Shown here: positions 1 to 11,713 of the stretch, in pieces | Numbering within the stretch: the stretch's first letter is position 1 | Layout of the letters: every line of letters begins with the position of its first letter | Origin: Hygrophila difformis | Taxonomy: Eukaryota > Streptophyta > Magnoliopsida > Lamiales > Acanthaceae | DNA: 64,000 bases | NCBI GenBank assembly: GCA_030278955.1 | Contig: JAOANR010000011.1 | Span: forward strand, 50,393,417 to 50,457,416 | Direction of reading: 5' to 3' | Translations under genes and position numbers: made by a program | Notes under the pieces: model-generated | Databases searched by the model: none | Seen by the model: only the letters and a program-made list of their open reading frames with translations | Told to the model about the DNA's origin: nothing

Positions 1-335
1 TTCCCCTTGGGAAAGTTGGAGAAGTTTGTTTTCAGCATGTACTCCACGTTACGTGGATTGGCGGTTACAATGGTTCGGCGCGCACCAAATCGAGAGATAG
101 TAATCGTCTGTGACGGCGACAAGGCCAGCATTTCCGTGTACCAGTCCAATAGACGGTACCGATTTTCGTAGAAGGAAAGCAGACTTCCGATCAATGGATA
201 TGAAGCAGGACCGGATGGACTTAAGCGTTTCTGGAATTTCCCTTGTAGGGAAAATCGCAGCAGCAGGATCAGCACTGGCAAGGACAACAGCAATGGAAGC
301 CAAAAATAGTTGAAGGCCACAGGTAATGTCTCCAT
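1..335 (-). CDS. Cytochrome P450, CYP94-like, N-terminal part (runs off the window)
   Basis: The frame opens at the ATG at 333-335 and stays open for 111 codons to the window edge. The protein starts METLPVAFNYFWLPLLL, a hydrophobic membrane anchor over roughly residues 6-28. A proline-rich hinge with SYPLIGSLLSFYENRYRLL follows, then the segments WYTEMLALSPSQT and TANPRNVEYMLKTNFSNFP. These match my knowledge of the N-terminal region of microsomal CYP94 enzymes, which omega-hydroxylate fatty acids or jasmonoyl-isoleucine at the ER. The heme-binding cysteine loop lies outside the window, so activity cannot be judged. CYP94 genes are often intronless, and no intron is seen here. The family call is good; the subfamily (B-like) is a guess. 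Confidence 0.85.
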   Translation of the reverse strand, partial: METLPVAFNYFWLPLLLSLPVLILLLRFSLQGKFQKRLSPSGPASYPLIGSLLSFYENRYRLLDWYTEMLALSPSQTITISRFGARRTIVTANPRNVEYMLKTNFSNFPKG

Positions 336-764
336 ATCTTTATCTTGATCGATCTGATAAATTAATTTCGATGAGCAGATCTATGCTTTACACACACACA
401 CATATATAAATTATATATGTATATATATATATATATTAATGAGGTTCGTTGTGAAATCATTGCAAGTTGGAGCATAATATGCTAAGAGTGGTTATAAAGA
501 GAAGGTCCCATTATTAATTAATTAATTTATCTGATAAAATACGATTTTTATAATAAGGCAATTTGAAGGAAAATGTATGGGAGTGGAATTATGAAATTAT
601 TATATAAAGTCAGCCTTGATTGAATGCTGCTGGGGCTGTACGGTACGTAAATTCAAATGGTTGGAATAAATATAATTAATGCCTATTACAAATTCAACAA
701 CGAATATAGTCCACGTATAAATTTTAACAATATAATATAACGTCTTGAAATGATATTTTATTTC

Positions 765-840
765 ATATAATACTTGCGCGTTGTTTTGCCTTTATTCCGG
801 CTTCGGCTTTGAAAAAAAAAAAATATAATACTTGCGCGTT
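765..840 (+). mobile_element. Ultra-short oligo(A) retroposon with 18-bp target duplication
   Basis: The 18-bp sequence ATATAATACTTGCGCGTT occurs perfectly at 765-782 and 823-840. Between the copies is a 40-bp insert (783-822) with a TTCCGGCTTCGGCTTTG body and an A11 tail. A long perfect duplication plus an oligo(A) tail is the mark of target-primed reverse transcription. The body resembles five or six other short inserts in this window. Confidence 0.75.
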
Positions 841-1053
841 CCCTTTACTTTTAAGAGTGTTAATTGGTTAGGGAGAAGTACTATTAGATTCCAAATCAGA
901 ATATAGAGTATAAAAATGCAAATATCAACATTTATTTATTAAAGAGATTTGATTTTGATTTTCTGCTATCATGTTCTTATTACTTGTGTTGGAAATTTAC
1001 GTTCGGCCTTTTGAGTATTTCTCTCTCTCATCATAACGGCTTCAAATTTTATG

Positions 1054-1232
1054 CTCTCTCCGTTTCTAAACAAGTGTATCATAAAGAAATGACACGAGAT
1101 TTAATGCAAGGAACAAAAAGTGCTTTTGTAAAAGCTTTTTACCTTTAAAAGCATTCCATATATGGTAATGTAACATTTATTATGAAACACCCAAAAAAGA
1201 AAAATGTTATACTTAAAAAGAAACGGATGAAG
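1054..1232. mobile_element. Stowaway-like MITE (degenerate)
   Basis: The left end CTCTCTCCGTTTCTAA and the right end TTAAAAAGAAACGGATGAAG form imperfect terminal inverted repeats of the plant CTCCCTCCGT Stowaway type. The right end is followed by TA. The left flanking dinucleotide is TG, so the target duplication is not intact. Confidence 0.6.
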
Positions 1233-2431
1233 TAGTACTTATAAACTGTTTGAGGTACTAGTGTAAATTAAAAAAGCCTTATACCCAAAAGTAAATTTTT
1301 TTAATTAGATTTATATACACCAATCTAATAAGTAGTAATTGGCATGCATATTGATTTCCATTTTGTAAACTACTCCTAACCAAATGCCTTATTACGAAAC
1401 CTAGCTCTCTTTTAATCATGTTGTTTAATTTACTCCGATCGATACTATCAATCAAATAATAATTAAAGAGGATGTCTGACTTTTATTTATGGGTATAAAA
1501 AACTTTCATCCAACTCTAATACGTTTTGAGCTGGAAAGCATACTGCATAGTACGTTAGTATATTTTTAGGTATTTTGAGTTGATATTTTACTTTTATTTC
1601 TTTTTATTAAAATTTTTATACAAATAGAGGAGAAACAAAAGAAAGTGTCCATTATATTGTCCAGTCAGCAGTGTGAAGTGTGAAACGAAATGCATGCGAG
1701 TGATAGTATATATGATCGCAGAACGCCATAGCAGTCCGGCCGCCTTGATATTAATTGGCTCATAACTTTTTATATAAGTATGTTTTTCTATGTTAAAGTT
1801 ATAGTATTGTGACCAGTCAAGGACTGAAGGTCGTCATATTCAATTAATTACTGTATTTTTTAAAACTACGTCCTTGGATTTTTCTAATCTTCTCTATGAA
1901 TGAGATTGACTGTCAATTACCAAAACTTTTCTTGCATCAACAAACATGCACTGCATACAGTGGATGGGTTTTCATAGCAAACAACGTAACTTGGTGTGTA
2001 CGGACATTTGTTTCGTAGTATATATACTCCATAAAGCGTGTGTGTAATGATATTTGTTTCCTTGGATTTCTATTTCTATACGTACTCTATACATTGATAC
2101 AACGATACAACGAACGACTTAAGAAGTTTTAATGATTTTTTGTAATATGTTTTAATTCATTATGGAGAGGATTAGTCAGCAATTTGGTCAAAAATATGCT
2201 GAGAGAATTGTCTAACGTAGGTTTTATTTGGGGGAAAAGAATGTAGAGACAACAGTGCAGTGCAAGATGATGCATCTATCTTCTTTGAAATATCAAAATC
2301 TATAGTTTATAGATATATATATATATATATATATGTATAGAGACAAGCGTATATGTACAGAGAGATGAGTTTTGTTAGATGTGTGAAAATTAAAGGTTTT
2401 GATCTGGTGAGTGGTGGCCAAACAAAACAAG

Positions 2432-2469
<38 letters not shown>

Positions 2470-3073
2470 TCAAGTTTTGTAACAACCGCAGCACCAAACT
2501 GGGGATAGAGCCACAGAGATATTAAAACCTGAGAACGGCATCCGTCACTAATAATCACTATAATGATTTATTTGTTTAAGTTGGTTCTCACTAACAACAA
2601 ATAAAAGGGACATTGTTAAGAAGTTATTTTATTCCATCTGATTAAATTCATGTATTATTCTCTCTCTAGTCAAAATTATTTGTTCTAGAATTGAATTTAC
2701 CTTTTTCTCTTTTTTTTTTTTTTTGGTATGTAGAGAGTACTTTTCAAAGTGTTGAAACCGGGAACCGAGTGGATGACTGAAGACCGTAGCTAAATCTTAG
2801 AATTGTTGTAACAAACTAGAACATATATATAGAAGTATGACAAAATCTATTTAGGTGTGATTAAGTGAATTTTAGAGGGTGGACTGATTCTATTTCAGGT
2901 CGCTAGCTTGTTCAGTTGTTCATATTGTTGAAAGATGCATATACTATATGGCTATTGGGCATTGGCTGGGTGTGGCGTGCAGACCAGGCTAGGTCAGGTC
3001 AACTTTCCATCTGTGGTCAAGTTGCAACAAATTTTGGCAAATGTTGAAAAGCGAGCCATGTACATATATATAT

Positions 3074-3109
<36 letters not shown>

Positions 3110-5358
3110 GAAGGGTCAAGATTCAAGAAAGTAGACACCTCAAATTACTCGCCCAATAATCGAACAACTTAATTGCCACCCAAAACTCAAAATTTGTAAC
3201 AATAAGTTCTAAAATTCAAACCATGCACGTTTTTAGCCAAATTACTTGAGTCAATTTATTTTACTCTTTGAATTTGTTGGCATAATTAGGAATTCTGTAA
3301 ATTGGCATCATTTGATATTCTTGTTGCACAAATACTGCCCATGCTCCATACATAACAACCCCGTGAAAGATACAACCAGTTTTTGGGTTTATTAATCCAA
3401 TATCATAAGCTGACTATATTGTTTTCAAGCATGCCAACAATATATAGTAATATCTATCACGACAAACTCGGGATACACGTACGGCATTATGATACTATAT
3501 CATTGGTATGATGATCTATCATATACTCGATACATGAATATATAACACAGACCAATATGGAACCCTTGTAGGACAATGAAATAAGATATTCTTGAGCCAT
3601 CTTCCCAAACATTTTCCAAGAAATTTAGAGAAAATGCTTGGAGTTGATGCAAAAACGTGTGAAGGAATCTCAATTGATTGATCAACCTTCCAAGCATTCA
3701 ATTCAAACTTCAATAATCAACAAGTGATTGTAATGCTGCTGCTGTTGCACTGACAGATCAAGGGTTATCATTATTGGCTATAAACACTTTAGAGAGTAAG
3801 TTAATTGTTGTTCGTTTGAATGAACTTTCTAGAAAGGATAAAGCAAGAGCTGTTCTCCCTTTATTTGTTTCTAGGATACATACTGGGTGTTAGTACTATT
3901 TATTGGTGGATGACCAGACTTAATTAAAGAGATCACCTCCTTGTGATGGTTCTTTCTTTTGTTGTCCGTTGCTTAGCTTGTTTAATTTGTTGTGAACATT
4001 GTTGCAACACTACCATAATAACAACACAAACAAGCCAGATTATCGCCCAATATTCAGTATCGTTAACACAAAAGATTTACAATTATAAAGACCACACACA
4101 CACAAAGAAAAGAAAAAAGGATATACCAATACAACCCTTCACCTCCTTGCAGATTCCACGAATTAAGCTATGCAGCCTATGTTGTAAACTGATGCCTGTT
4201 AGCATTGTAGGAAGTACCTTGGCACCATAATAACCCGGCCATTGAAACAGATCCACAATTCCTAGGTTGGTTGGTTGGTTAGGGCATCTCCATTGATTTA
4301 AAACCCTCCAGGGTTTAATTTGTTTCCTAGCTATGTCAAAACTTCACTTCACTGTATACAATTTTTTAAGAAAATATTAGGGTGCCAACTCTAATTTACC
4401 TGTTCTATGCATGCATAATAATAATATGCAGGCTGCAGCCAATAATTTCACAATTTTAATTTATAATGATTTGTCTTACGGGCAAACTTATGAAACAAAA
4501 ATTTATCAGCCTTTTCCCAACTTCATTAAAAGCGAGGTCATTGGTTTTTTATTTTTGGGTTTCTTCGAGATTCATCCTGACAGATGAATTTGCTGGAAAC
4601 CAGACAGATGAATTTGCTGGAAACCATCCATTTCATTGTCATGTCAAGAACCATCTTCTTTGTTAGCCATGAACGTGGTTAAATATACGTTGGTTTTATT
4701 TGTTACCTTATTTTTCCTGTAGTAAAAATGTGTTCCCAATTAGAAATTGTCATCTGTCTTTTTTCTTAAGAAGTCCTCCCAAGATTTATAGGAATGGAAA
4801 AAAGTGATTGATTGCTGTAGAACCTGTAATTGATACACCATTCAGAAGATGTAATAAAACAACGTAGGAGATACAATTGGTGAAAATTCAACAGAACCCA
4901 TAACTGAACCAATATAGAAGATGTATGCAATTACTCCCTCAGACTCTTATACTTATGTATTAGTATCAACAATGATATCCATATCTTTTTCCAAGGAGAG
5001 TGGTAATTGCAACCTGACAACCTCCCATATTAGAAAACTCAAAGCAAACCAATCGAAATTCAGACCTCAACTTTGGCAGATGGAGAAAGAACAATTCCAT
5101 CAAGATAGCATATGTGTAATTAGAAACAAACTGAAAAAGGATGGAAGGCATATCATAAATCATAATCCATGCAAACTCAAAACCCTGTTCTTGCTTGGAA
5201 GTGATGGTCAAAGACAGCTAAGACATAAATCGAGATGATAGGAACTGCAGTTAATTGCAGCTTATGGACCAGCATGGCCTTGTCAAGTGTGTTGTGCCAT
5301 TTTACATTTAATTATTGATCAGGCAGGATGCCAGAAGCTTTTGATGCAACTCCTTTAC

Positions 5359-8300
5359 CTACAGATTTGAGTGACCAATTCGGACTTGAACACGATGCCA
5401 TGAGGTGTTTAAAATTCCCCTCAAGTTCCAGATGGCATCTACATTTTCAGGCTGGACATTTGCGGCTGTATCAATCTGGAATCAGTTGCAGAAACACCAA
5501 ATCAGAAATAGGACAAACAAGTCACGGTAATTGAGAACTTTGCGTCATTGTTAGACTCTTAAACCATTAGGTAAACAATTGAGGGCATTTCCAAACAAAA
5601 AAAATTGGAACAAACCGCTTTTGCAACTATCTCAGTGGTCTGATGAATATCAGCCTGAGCCTCAAATAGCACCCACGCCCATTTGTCACTATTTTCTGAA
5701 TCTGAAACGTATGGGATGCCATATTTCTGGTATTTGGTGGCTTCAATCCAGGTTTTGCCACCATCAATAGATACTTCTACTCTCTCTATGCCTCGCCCAC
5801 CCCCGGATAAAGCATAACCCTTTATGTTTACCTGGTCATAATCAATGACATCCTCAATTACAGAGAATCAATGATTTGGTAGTAACATTTGCGTATCAAT
5901 CAGCTATGGACGATAGAAAGTCACAGTACCTCAAGTAACAAATTGAATACCCTTAGAAGCAATTAGAATATGCTATCCATTCACCAATAGTTCATATAAG
6001 AAAGAAGAGGTATAATAGGCACAAGGGCATGAGAAGAATTGGCCTAAAGAATCAAAGCAGAATAATGGTTTGTACTTTATACTGGTATGGAACACTCAGA
6101 TGAAGTGACCAAGTATGAAGTATCACAACAACAGACAGAAAAAGATTGTACTTACCTTGCCCGGCATTGCCACTGTTTTGTCATCTAAAGAGCATATCGC
6201 ACACTGCAAACAGCACAAATGTCAACAATTACTCGAAAGTCATGGGCTCTAAGCAAAATATGAAGGGGGGAATATATACATGGTCATAGGCTTTAAGTAA
6301 CACATGAAGAAAAACGAGAAAAAATGAGCTTTTGGTTGAAGGCTGATTCCTAGAACATGTTGCTAGAGCTTTTAATGGACCAAACTGTTCAACTTGATTA
6401 CAAATCAAGCCGAGTTCGAGCTGGTTCACGAGTATTGGAACTTGTAAGCATTCACATCAATATATTGTAAAAAATATAAATATAATTATATTAAAAATAC
6501 TTTTTAATATTATTTTAAATATGTTTTTGTTGAAAAAATTGATCAATAATACTATTATTTAAATGATTTATATTAAACTTCAATTTCTAATAATTATTTC
6601 TTAATCAATTCAAGTTTGAATTCGACCTCACTTCGAGTATGATAAACGAATCAAATTCGAATTGAACACAGAGTCATCTAAAAAATAATCGAGACGAATT
6701 CATACGATGACTTGTATTCGAATCATAAACACTGCAAGCCAAATAGTGTTCGAGTATTAAACAGACCAAACTCGAACATATGGTATTCAGCTCAATTCTG
6801 CTCTACTTAGCACTCCAGTGTCTTAGGATTATATCGTGACTTAAAAAACAATCAGAAAATCAATCCTATAATTTATTTACTATAGTATGGATCAATTCTG
6901 TAAATGCCTAATAAAAAATACAGTAGCTGAAAAAACAGTTACTGGCAAGTGGCAATACCTGAACAGGAAAATCCATTTGAGGCCGCCTAGTAGACCAATC
7001 AATATTATTCCAATCTACTGAGGGAGGAAACATTTTATAATCCTTTTGCATAAAAAATCCCTGCAAAGACACCAATGTGTAAAGCTAGTGACAAACTGTT
7101 CAGAATCCACAAGCACATATTATCCATTTATACCTGGCATTCTTCTGCAATAATGTTGATGGAATCAAGCCACTTCACCGATCGAGCACCAATAACACCA
7201 GGAACAATAACACGTAATGGATATCCATGATCCCTGTTAAGTGTCTTTGGATAAAAAACAAGATTGCAACAAAGCAGGGTTACATTAATAAGCATGACAC
7301 ATTATATCATCATCATCATCTAAACCTTCATATACATTGTACAGCCAGTGCAATCTATCGCATATAGACATCAAATAAAAATATAAACAAACATCATCAT
7401 TTAATTGAAATATGTGACAAAGTTTATATACATGAAGATTTTGGCCCATTGAAATTCAAACATATATTTAGGAAACCCACCCTTCATCCCCACCAACCGA
7501 AACTGATACAATAAATGAATAGAAATGTGCTTACAGAGTTACAGGAAAATGCTGCAGTAGGAAATTTTCTGAACTCGAGTATGCATGCATGATAAGCAAT
7601 AAAAGTAGAATGCAGGGGGATGGTTGTATAAAATACCTCCCCATTCATCTCATAAGCAAGTAAAACATCAGCTTCAGGATTGGTGGCCTGACTTAATGGA
7701 ATAGATGCTTTGTACGGGCCTCCATTTTCTTCCTGTATAAGACAGAGGCAAATGTAAGGTGCCATGACACTAAAGAGAATAAATACCATGACGGGGGCAA
7801 GTGGAAAAGGTAAGAGGTAATCACCTTACACTTGTCAATGCTCACAAATTCTACATGTTTTCCTCCAGATGATGATATGTGTGAGCATTTGGGTATCCCA
7901 ACAAGTTCAAGCACATCTGCTAATTTGGCACCAGCCCAAACAGCTGCAATGGCACATACAAAGATGATATGACATCAAGATAACTTATGGTAAGTTCAAA
8001 CAGGAGAACAGAATAGTAATTCACTTTAAAATAGTAAGAAATAAAACCCTTGAGACCTAACAATTTTTAATGGTGAAAGAAAAGGTTGGATTGGGAAAAG
8101 TTCACAGATTCTGTAAGTATCTAACATAACTTATTAGAATGTACAATCTCGAATTATACATTTAATTTAAATTGAAATTCTTTTTATGTCTATTGGAATT
8201 CTAGTCAGTTTTAAACCTATTTCCATACTTTAGTAATTGAATTTTTTTAAAAAAAAGAAAAGGGTTAACATTATTTTATTTCATTTCACCAAATTAGCCA

Positions 8301-9865
8301 TATTGCACACACCTGCTCTCAAGTATAGACAAGTAACAGATTTTATATATGTTACTGACAAGGTAAAAAACTAATAAATGTCCCGTTGTGCTTTTACTTG
8401 TTATCCAAGAACAGTTGAATCTTGATCATCTTCTAATACGTGTAATTGATATGTTTGAAATTTTATCATCAAGACACGGAAAGCCTGTAAGTAATGGTAA
8501 CTGATATCACTAAACAGAGATCCTCTACCATTTCCTAATGCCGCAACATCCCACCCAACTCCTTTCACAGTACGAGTTTTGCTCATGGCAGTCCTCCTAT
8601 TCCCAGCACACTGGAAGAAGAAAACTGGATCAGATATCAATCTTTGAAGGGAGCAGAGGGGAAAACGGAGGCACATAAAACAATCTAATGCCAAAAGATC
8701 TTTATACAGGCCATGAGAAACCAGAAGTTGAATCTTTGTTTATTCACACACATTTTCCAATCTGCTTCAGCTTGTGAAGGCATCAACAGACTAGCATATG
8801 ACATAGAGAACAAGTGTGCAGAACTAAGGGAAATTTTAGTTCAAATGCTTAATACACAACTATACCAATCAATAACTTCTGTATCAGGTTTGTTTTATCA
8901 CTCATACAATAATTTTCGTTACATTTTTGCACGGAGTAACTTCTGACCTGGAAACTCTAGAGAAACGACTCAACAACAACACGGTGAAAGTATATATATA
9001 TATATACCTGTAAAGTCGCAGTTACGGTATACTTGGGAAGCTTCCTGATAGTCACCATGCAATATAAGATATATGCTGCAAGAAATTTCTAAAATGTAAG
9101 GGGGGAAAAATGATTCACTCACCATATATCTTTCATGTAAAGCTCTTTGGGACTTCCAGTTAGACCAGTAACTAGGAAACTATATCTGGTCACCCAAATT
9201 GAGAAAAAAGAATACACAAGTAAAAGATCAATCACTTCTAAGGTAGTGAGTAAAGGTAAAAGCTCGGATTAGATTAAACGGATAGAGTGGGACTTGTTTA
9301 AGTCATCAACAACTGGAATTGGTCCATGGTTCCTCTTGTAGAAGAACTCCACAGGTGTCACATACGATGACACTAAATCAGCACGACGGGGTTCAGCATT
9401 GAAAGGTTCCTGAACCAAAATCAGATCATAGAACATCATTTTTTTTTCTCAGCAAGTAAACTGGAATGTAAAAGAGAATTTTATTCGAAAATCCTCATAT
9501 TTAGTAATCTAAAATAATAAAAACAGATAGACAGAGAATCTTAAAACAACAAATCTCGTTTCACAAACTTGAAAAATTCGTCAATCGAACAACTCGTAAG
9601 ATTTTGTTGGTAAAATGATAATAGTATTTTGCTGGAAATGACTGCGATGTATGTAGCCAGCCATCATAGAATGAAGAATCGCAACTTCCGACACATAGAA
9701 ACATCAGAAACTGACCACACAAATACACAAACGGGGGAGGAATATGAAGAAAAGAAAAGACATGGGGGAAGTGAGTGACGTCGTCGATACCTTGGAATTA
9801 ATTACGAGAGCAGGATGGCGAGAAGGCTCTTCATTATAATCAGAAGGCGCTCTCAGGCCTGGCAT
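5359..9865 (-). CDS. SOX: Sulfite oxidase (peroxisomal molybdenum-cofactor enzyme)
   Basis: Twelve coding exons: 9791-9865, 9294-9409, 9123-9185, 9008-9044, 8529-8610, 7825-7943, 7637-7732, 7134-7244, 6959-7060, 6156-6203, 5616-5831, 5359-5475. They join to 393 aa, which I recall as the length of the Arabidopsis enzyme. Every junction has GT/AG borders and a consistent phase. The start MPGLRAPSDYNEEPSRHPAL is typical of plant sulfite oxidase. The molybdenum-ligating cysteine falls at residue 98 in CAGNRRTAMSK. RDHGYPLR and the C-terminal dimerisation domain (GYALSGGGRGIERV) follow. The protein ends in SNL, a peroxisomal PTS1-type signal. As in other plants, no heme domain is present. The enzyme oxidises sulfite to sulfate with O2, giving H2O2. 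A hAT-like repeat lies about 300 bp upstream of the ATG. Confidence 0.96.
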
Positions 9866-10159
9866 TTTCCAAAGGAGGAGGAGGAGATGGTTTGTCTCGA
9901 GAAAATCTGGTGTGCGATGATGAATTGGTAGTGCCAATCGGAATGGCGGAATGCAGAGAGCAGAGCAATACTAATTTGTTCCAGAAGCGTCGTCGTCTAT
10001 CGAGATGGATGGATGGATATGACCAACCGAGTGCGGAGTGTGAGTGTTTTATAGTACTAGTACTCGTAGTAAATACGGAATAATAAAATCCAACAAGGCA
10101 ATAATAAGGACTGGAGGAGGAGTTTACAACGGTGGTGGGTCCACTGCGGAGGGAGCAAT

Positions 10160-10682
10160 TAGTAATAATTGGCCGAGCCGAGCCCGAATAGTAGTAAGCT
10201 CGGCTTGAGCTCATAAGAATGCGAGCCGAGCTTTGACCGAGCCGAGCATTGACCGAACTACTTCGAGCCGAGCATTGACCGAACTTTGACCGAGTCGAGC
10301 CGAGCTCGAACTAGTATCATTTTCATTCTTACATAATTTATAAAAGAAATTATATTTAATATATTGTATATATTTAATTTAATCTACATATTTAAATAAT
10401 TTTAAAAATATATATGTAATTAATAATATATTTTTAATTTAAAATAAAAATATATAAACAATAATAATACTATATTTTTACTATTTTATATAATTTCTAT
10501 ATTTAATAATATATAAATATGGGTATAAAAATAAATCGAGCCTATTATCGAGCTTTCGAGCCGAATAGTGGTTGGCTCGGCTTGAGATCATGTGTGTTGC
10601 GAGCCGAGCTCGAGCTCGAACCGAGTCATTTCAAGCCGAGCTCGAACAATTCACGAGCCTATCAGTCTCATTTATACCCCTA
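10160..10682 (-). mobile_element. hAT-like repeat, GAGCCGAGC-rich family, partial copy
   Basis: GAGCCGAGCTTTGACCGAGC-type sequence at about 10180-10310 is the reverse complement of the inner right part of the element at 27251-28005, over at least 130 bp. The segment ends in ATACCCCTA at 10682, matching the TAGGGGT terminus of that element. The other end is degenerate and no target duplication was found. It sits in the sulfite oxidase upstream region. Confidence 0.6.
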
Positions 10683-11457
10683 GTTCCTCCGTACTCATTT
10701 AAGTGTTACTGTTTCTTTTGCATAGTAATAGCTATTCATTAAGTAATTTTAATTTAATTTTTCACATAGTTCTATAAAATACTCCATAGTCAAATGAGAT
10801 TTTGTTTGATTCGTCATTAGACGTAATTTTAGAGTATCAAATTTTTATAATTTTTACTTATATATAATTTAAATTATAAATATTTAAAAATATATCTTGA
10901 ACTATGTAAAATGCAGAATGAGAACTAGAGCTGTAAACGAGCCGAACCGAGCCGAGCTTCAAGTGTTTGAGCTCTGTTCGTTAAGCTTAACGAACGAACA
11001 CGAACCGAGCAAAAAATCTTAACGAGCAAATTTTCGTGTTTGAGCTCTGTTCGTTTAACCTTACGAACGAGCTAATAACGAACGAACACGAGCCAAGTCG
11101 AGCTCAGTTAACGAACCATTTATTTTATTAATAAGTTTATTTGTTTTAGAATTAAATTAGGTGTGAAAATGTAATGTATATTGTAATATAATTTATGATA
11201 GAAATGTGGAATTAATAAAAAAGGAAAAATGGAAAGAACAATTAGATAAAATTTTTATTTTTTATAATATATATTCCATTAAAAAAGAATTCTGAACTGT
11301 TCGCGAACTTAACGAACGAACACACAAACCAAATTATGTGTTTGAGCTCGGTTCGTTTAACTTACCGAACGAGCTGTTAACGAACGAACACGTGTCGAAA
11401 CGAGCTCAGTTCACGAACTGTTTGTTCTATTTACAGCTCTAATGAGAACAGAGGAAG
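10683..11457. mobile_element. Stowaway-like MITE carrying a nested insertion
   Basis: The left end GTTCCTCCGTACTCATT (preceded by TA) and the right end AATGAGAACAGAGGAAG (followed by TA) are imperfect inverted repeats. Excluding the insertion at 10926-11441, the MITE is about 250 bp, close to the other Stowaway copies in this window. Confidence 0.65.
10926..11441. mobile_element. Non-autonomous hAT element (516 bp) with perfect TIR and 8-bp TSD
   Basis: The termini TAGAGCTGTAAA and TTTACAGCTCTA are perfect inverted repeats. They are flanked on both sides by ATGAGAAC (10918-10925 and 11442-11449), an 8-bp duplication typical of hAT elements. The interior is rich in GAACGAACACGA-type motifs and has no coding capacity. 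It is inserted near the right end of a Stowaway-like MITE. Confidence 0.8.
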
Positions 11458-11654
11458 TAGCAAATTAGCAATTAGGAATAGCCAATAGATAAATAAGCGG
11501 TGATGACTGATGAGTGATGAACATGAGATGAGAGTGGGCTGTGAGGGTTGTTCTTTTTCACAGCCATGTAACCTTAGTTAGCACTGGGTTACTAACTTTG
11601 TTACGTCTCATGTGGACCCCATCGGATGGTAATAATATAGTAATGTTCAACTGG

Positions 11655-11713
11655 CTAAGTGGTAGTTTTTTTTTTTTTGTTTTTTTTTTGTTTTGCTGAC
11701 CTAAGTGGTAGTT
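11655..11713 (-). mobile_element. Ultra-short poly(T)-side retroposon, 13-bp target duplication
   Basis: CTAAGTGGTAGTT is present at 11655-11667 and 11701-11713. The 33 bp between them is a T-tract with two interrupting G residues, ending TTTTGCTGAC. Read on the minus strand it is GTCAGCAAAAC followed by an A-tail. Confidence 0.65.

Larger units (their letters stand above)
336..5358. other. Intergenic region, 5 kb, no confident gene
   Basis: AT-rich DNA between the P450 start and the sulfite oxidase stop codon. It contains a short retroposon and a Stowaway-like MITE (listed separately), (TA)n runs near 420, 2320 and 3060-3110, a (TG)n run at about 2438-2463, and a 20-bp tandem repeat at about 4580-4624. 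The stretch 3720-3900 reads through a short protein-like segment on the plus strand (AAAVALTDQGLSLLAINTLE) that could be an exon relic, but no splice framework supports it. The last part (about 5100-5358) is probably sulfite oxidase 3' UTR. Confidence 0.5.

Noticed and set aside
2935..3159. Open frame of 74 codons
   Set aside because: Driven by a (TA)n repeat that encodes alternating Ile and Tyr; no splice or family support.
9840..10214. 124-codon frame on the minus strand upstream of sulfite oxidase
   Set aside because: Overlaps the first sulfite oxidase exon in another frame and covers its 5' UTR.
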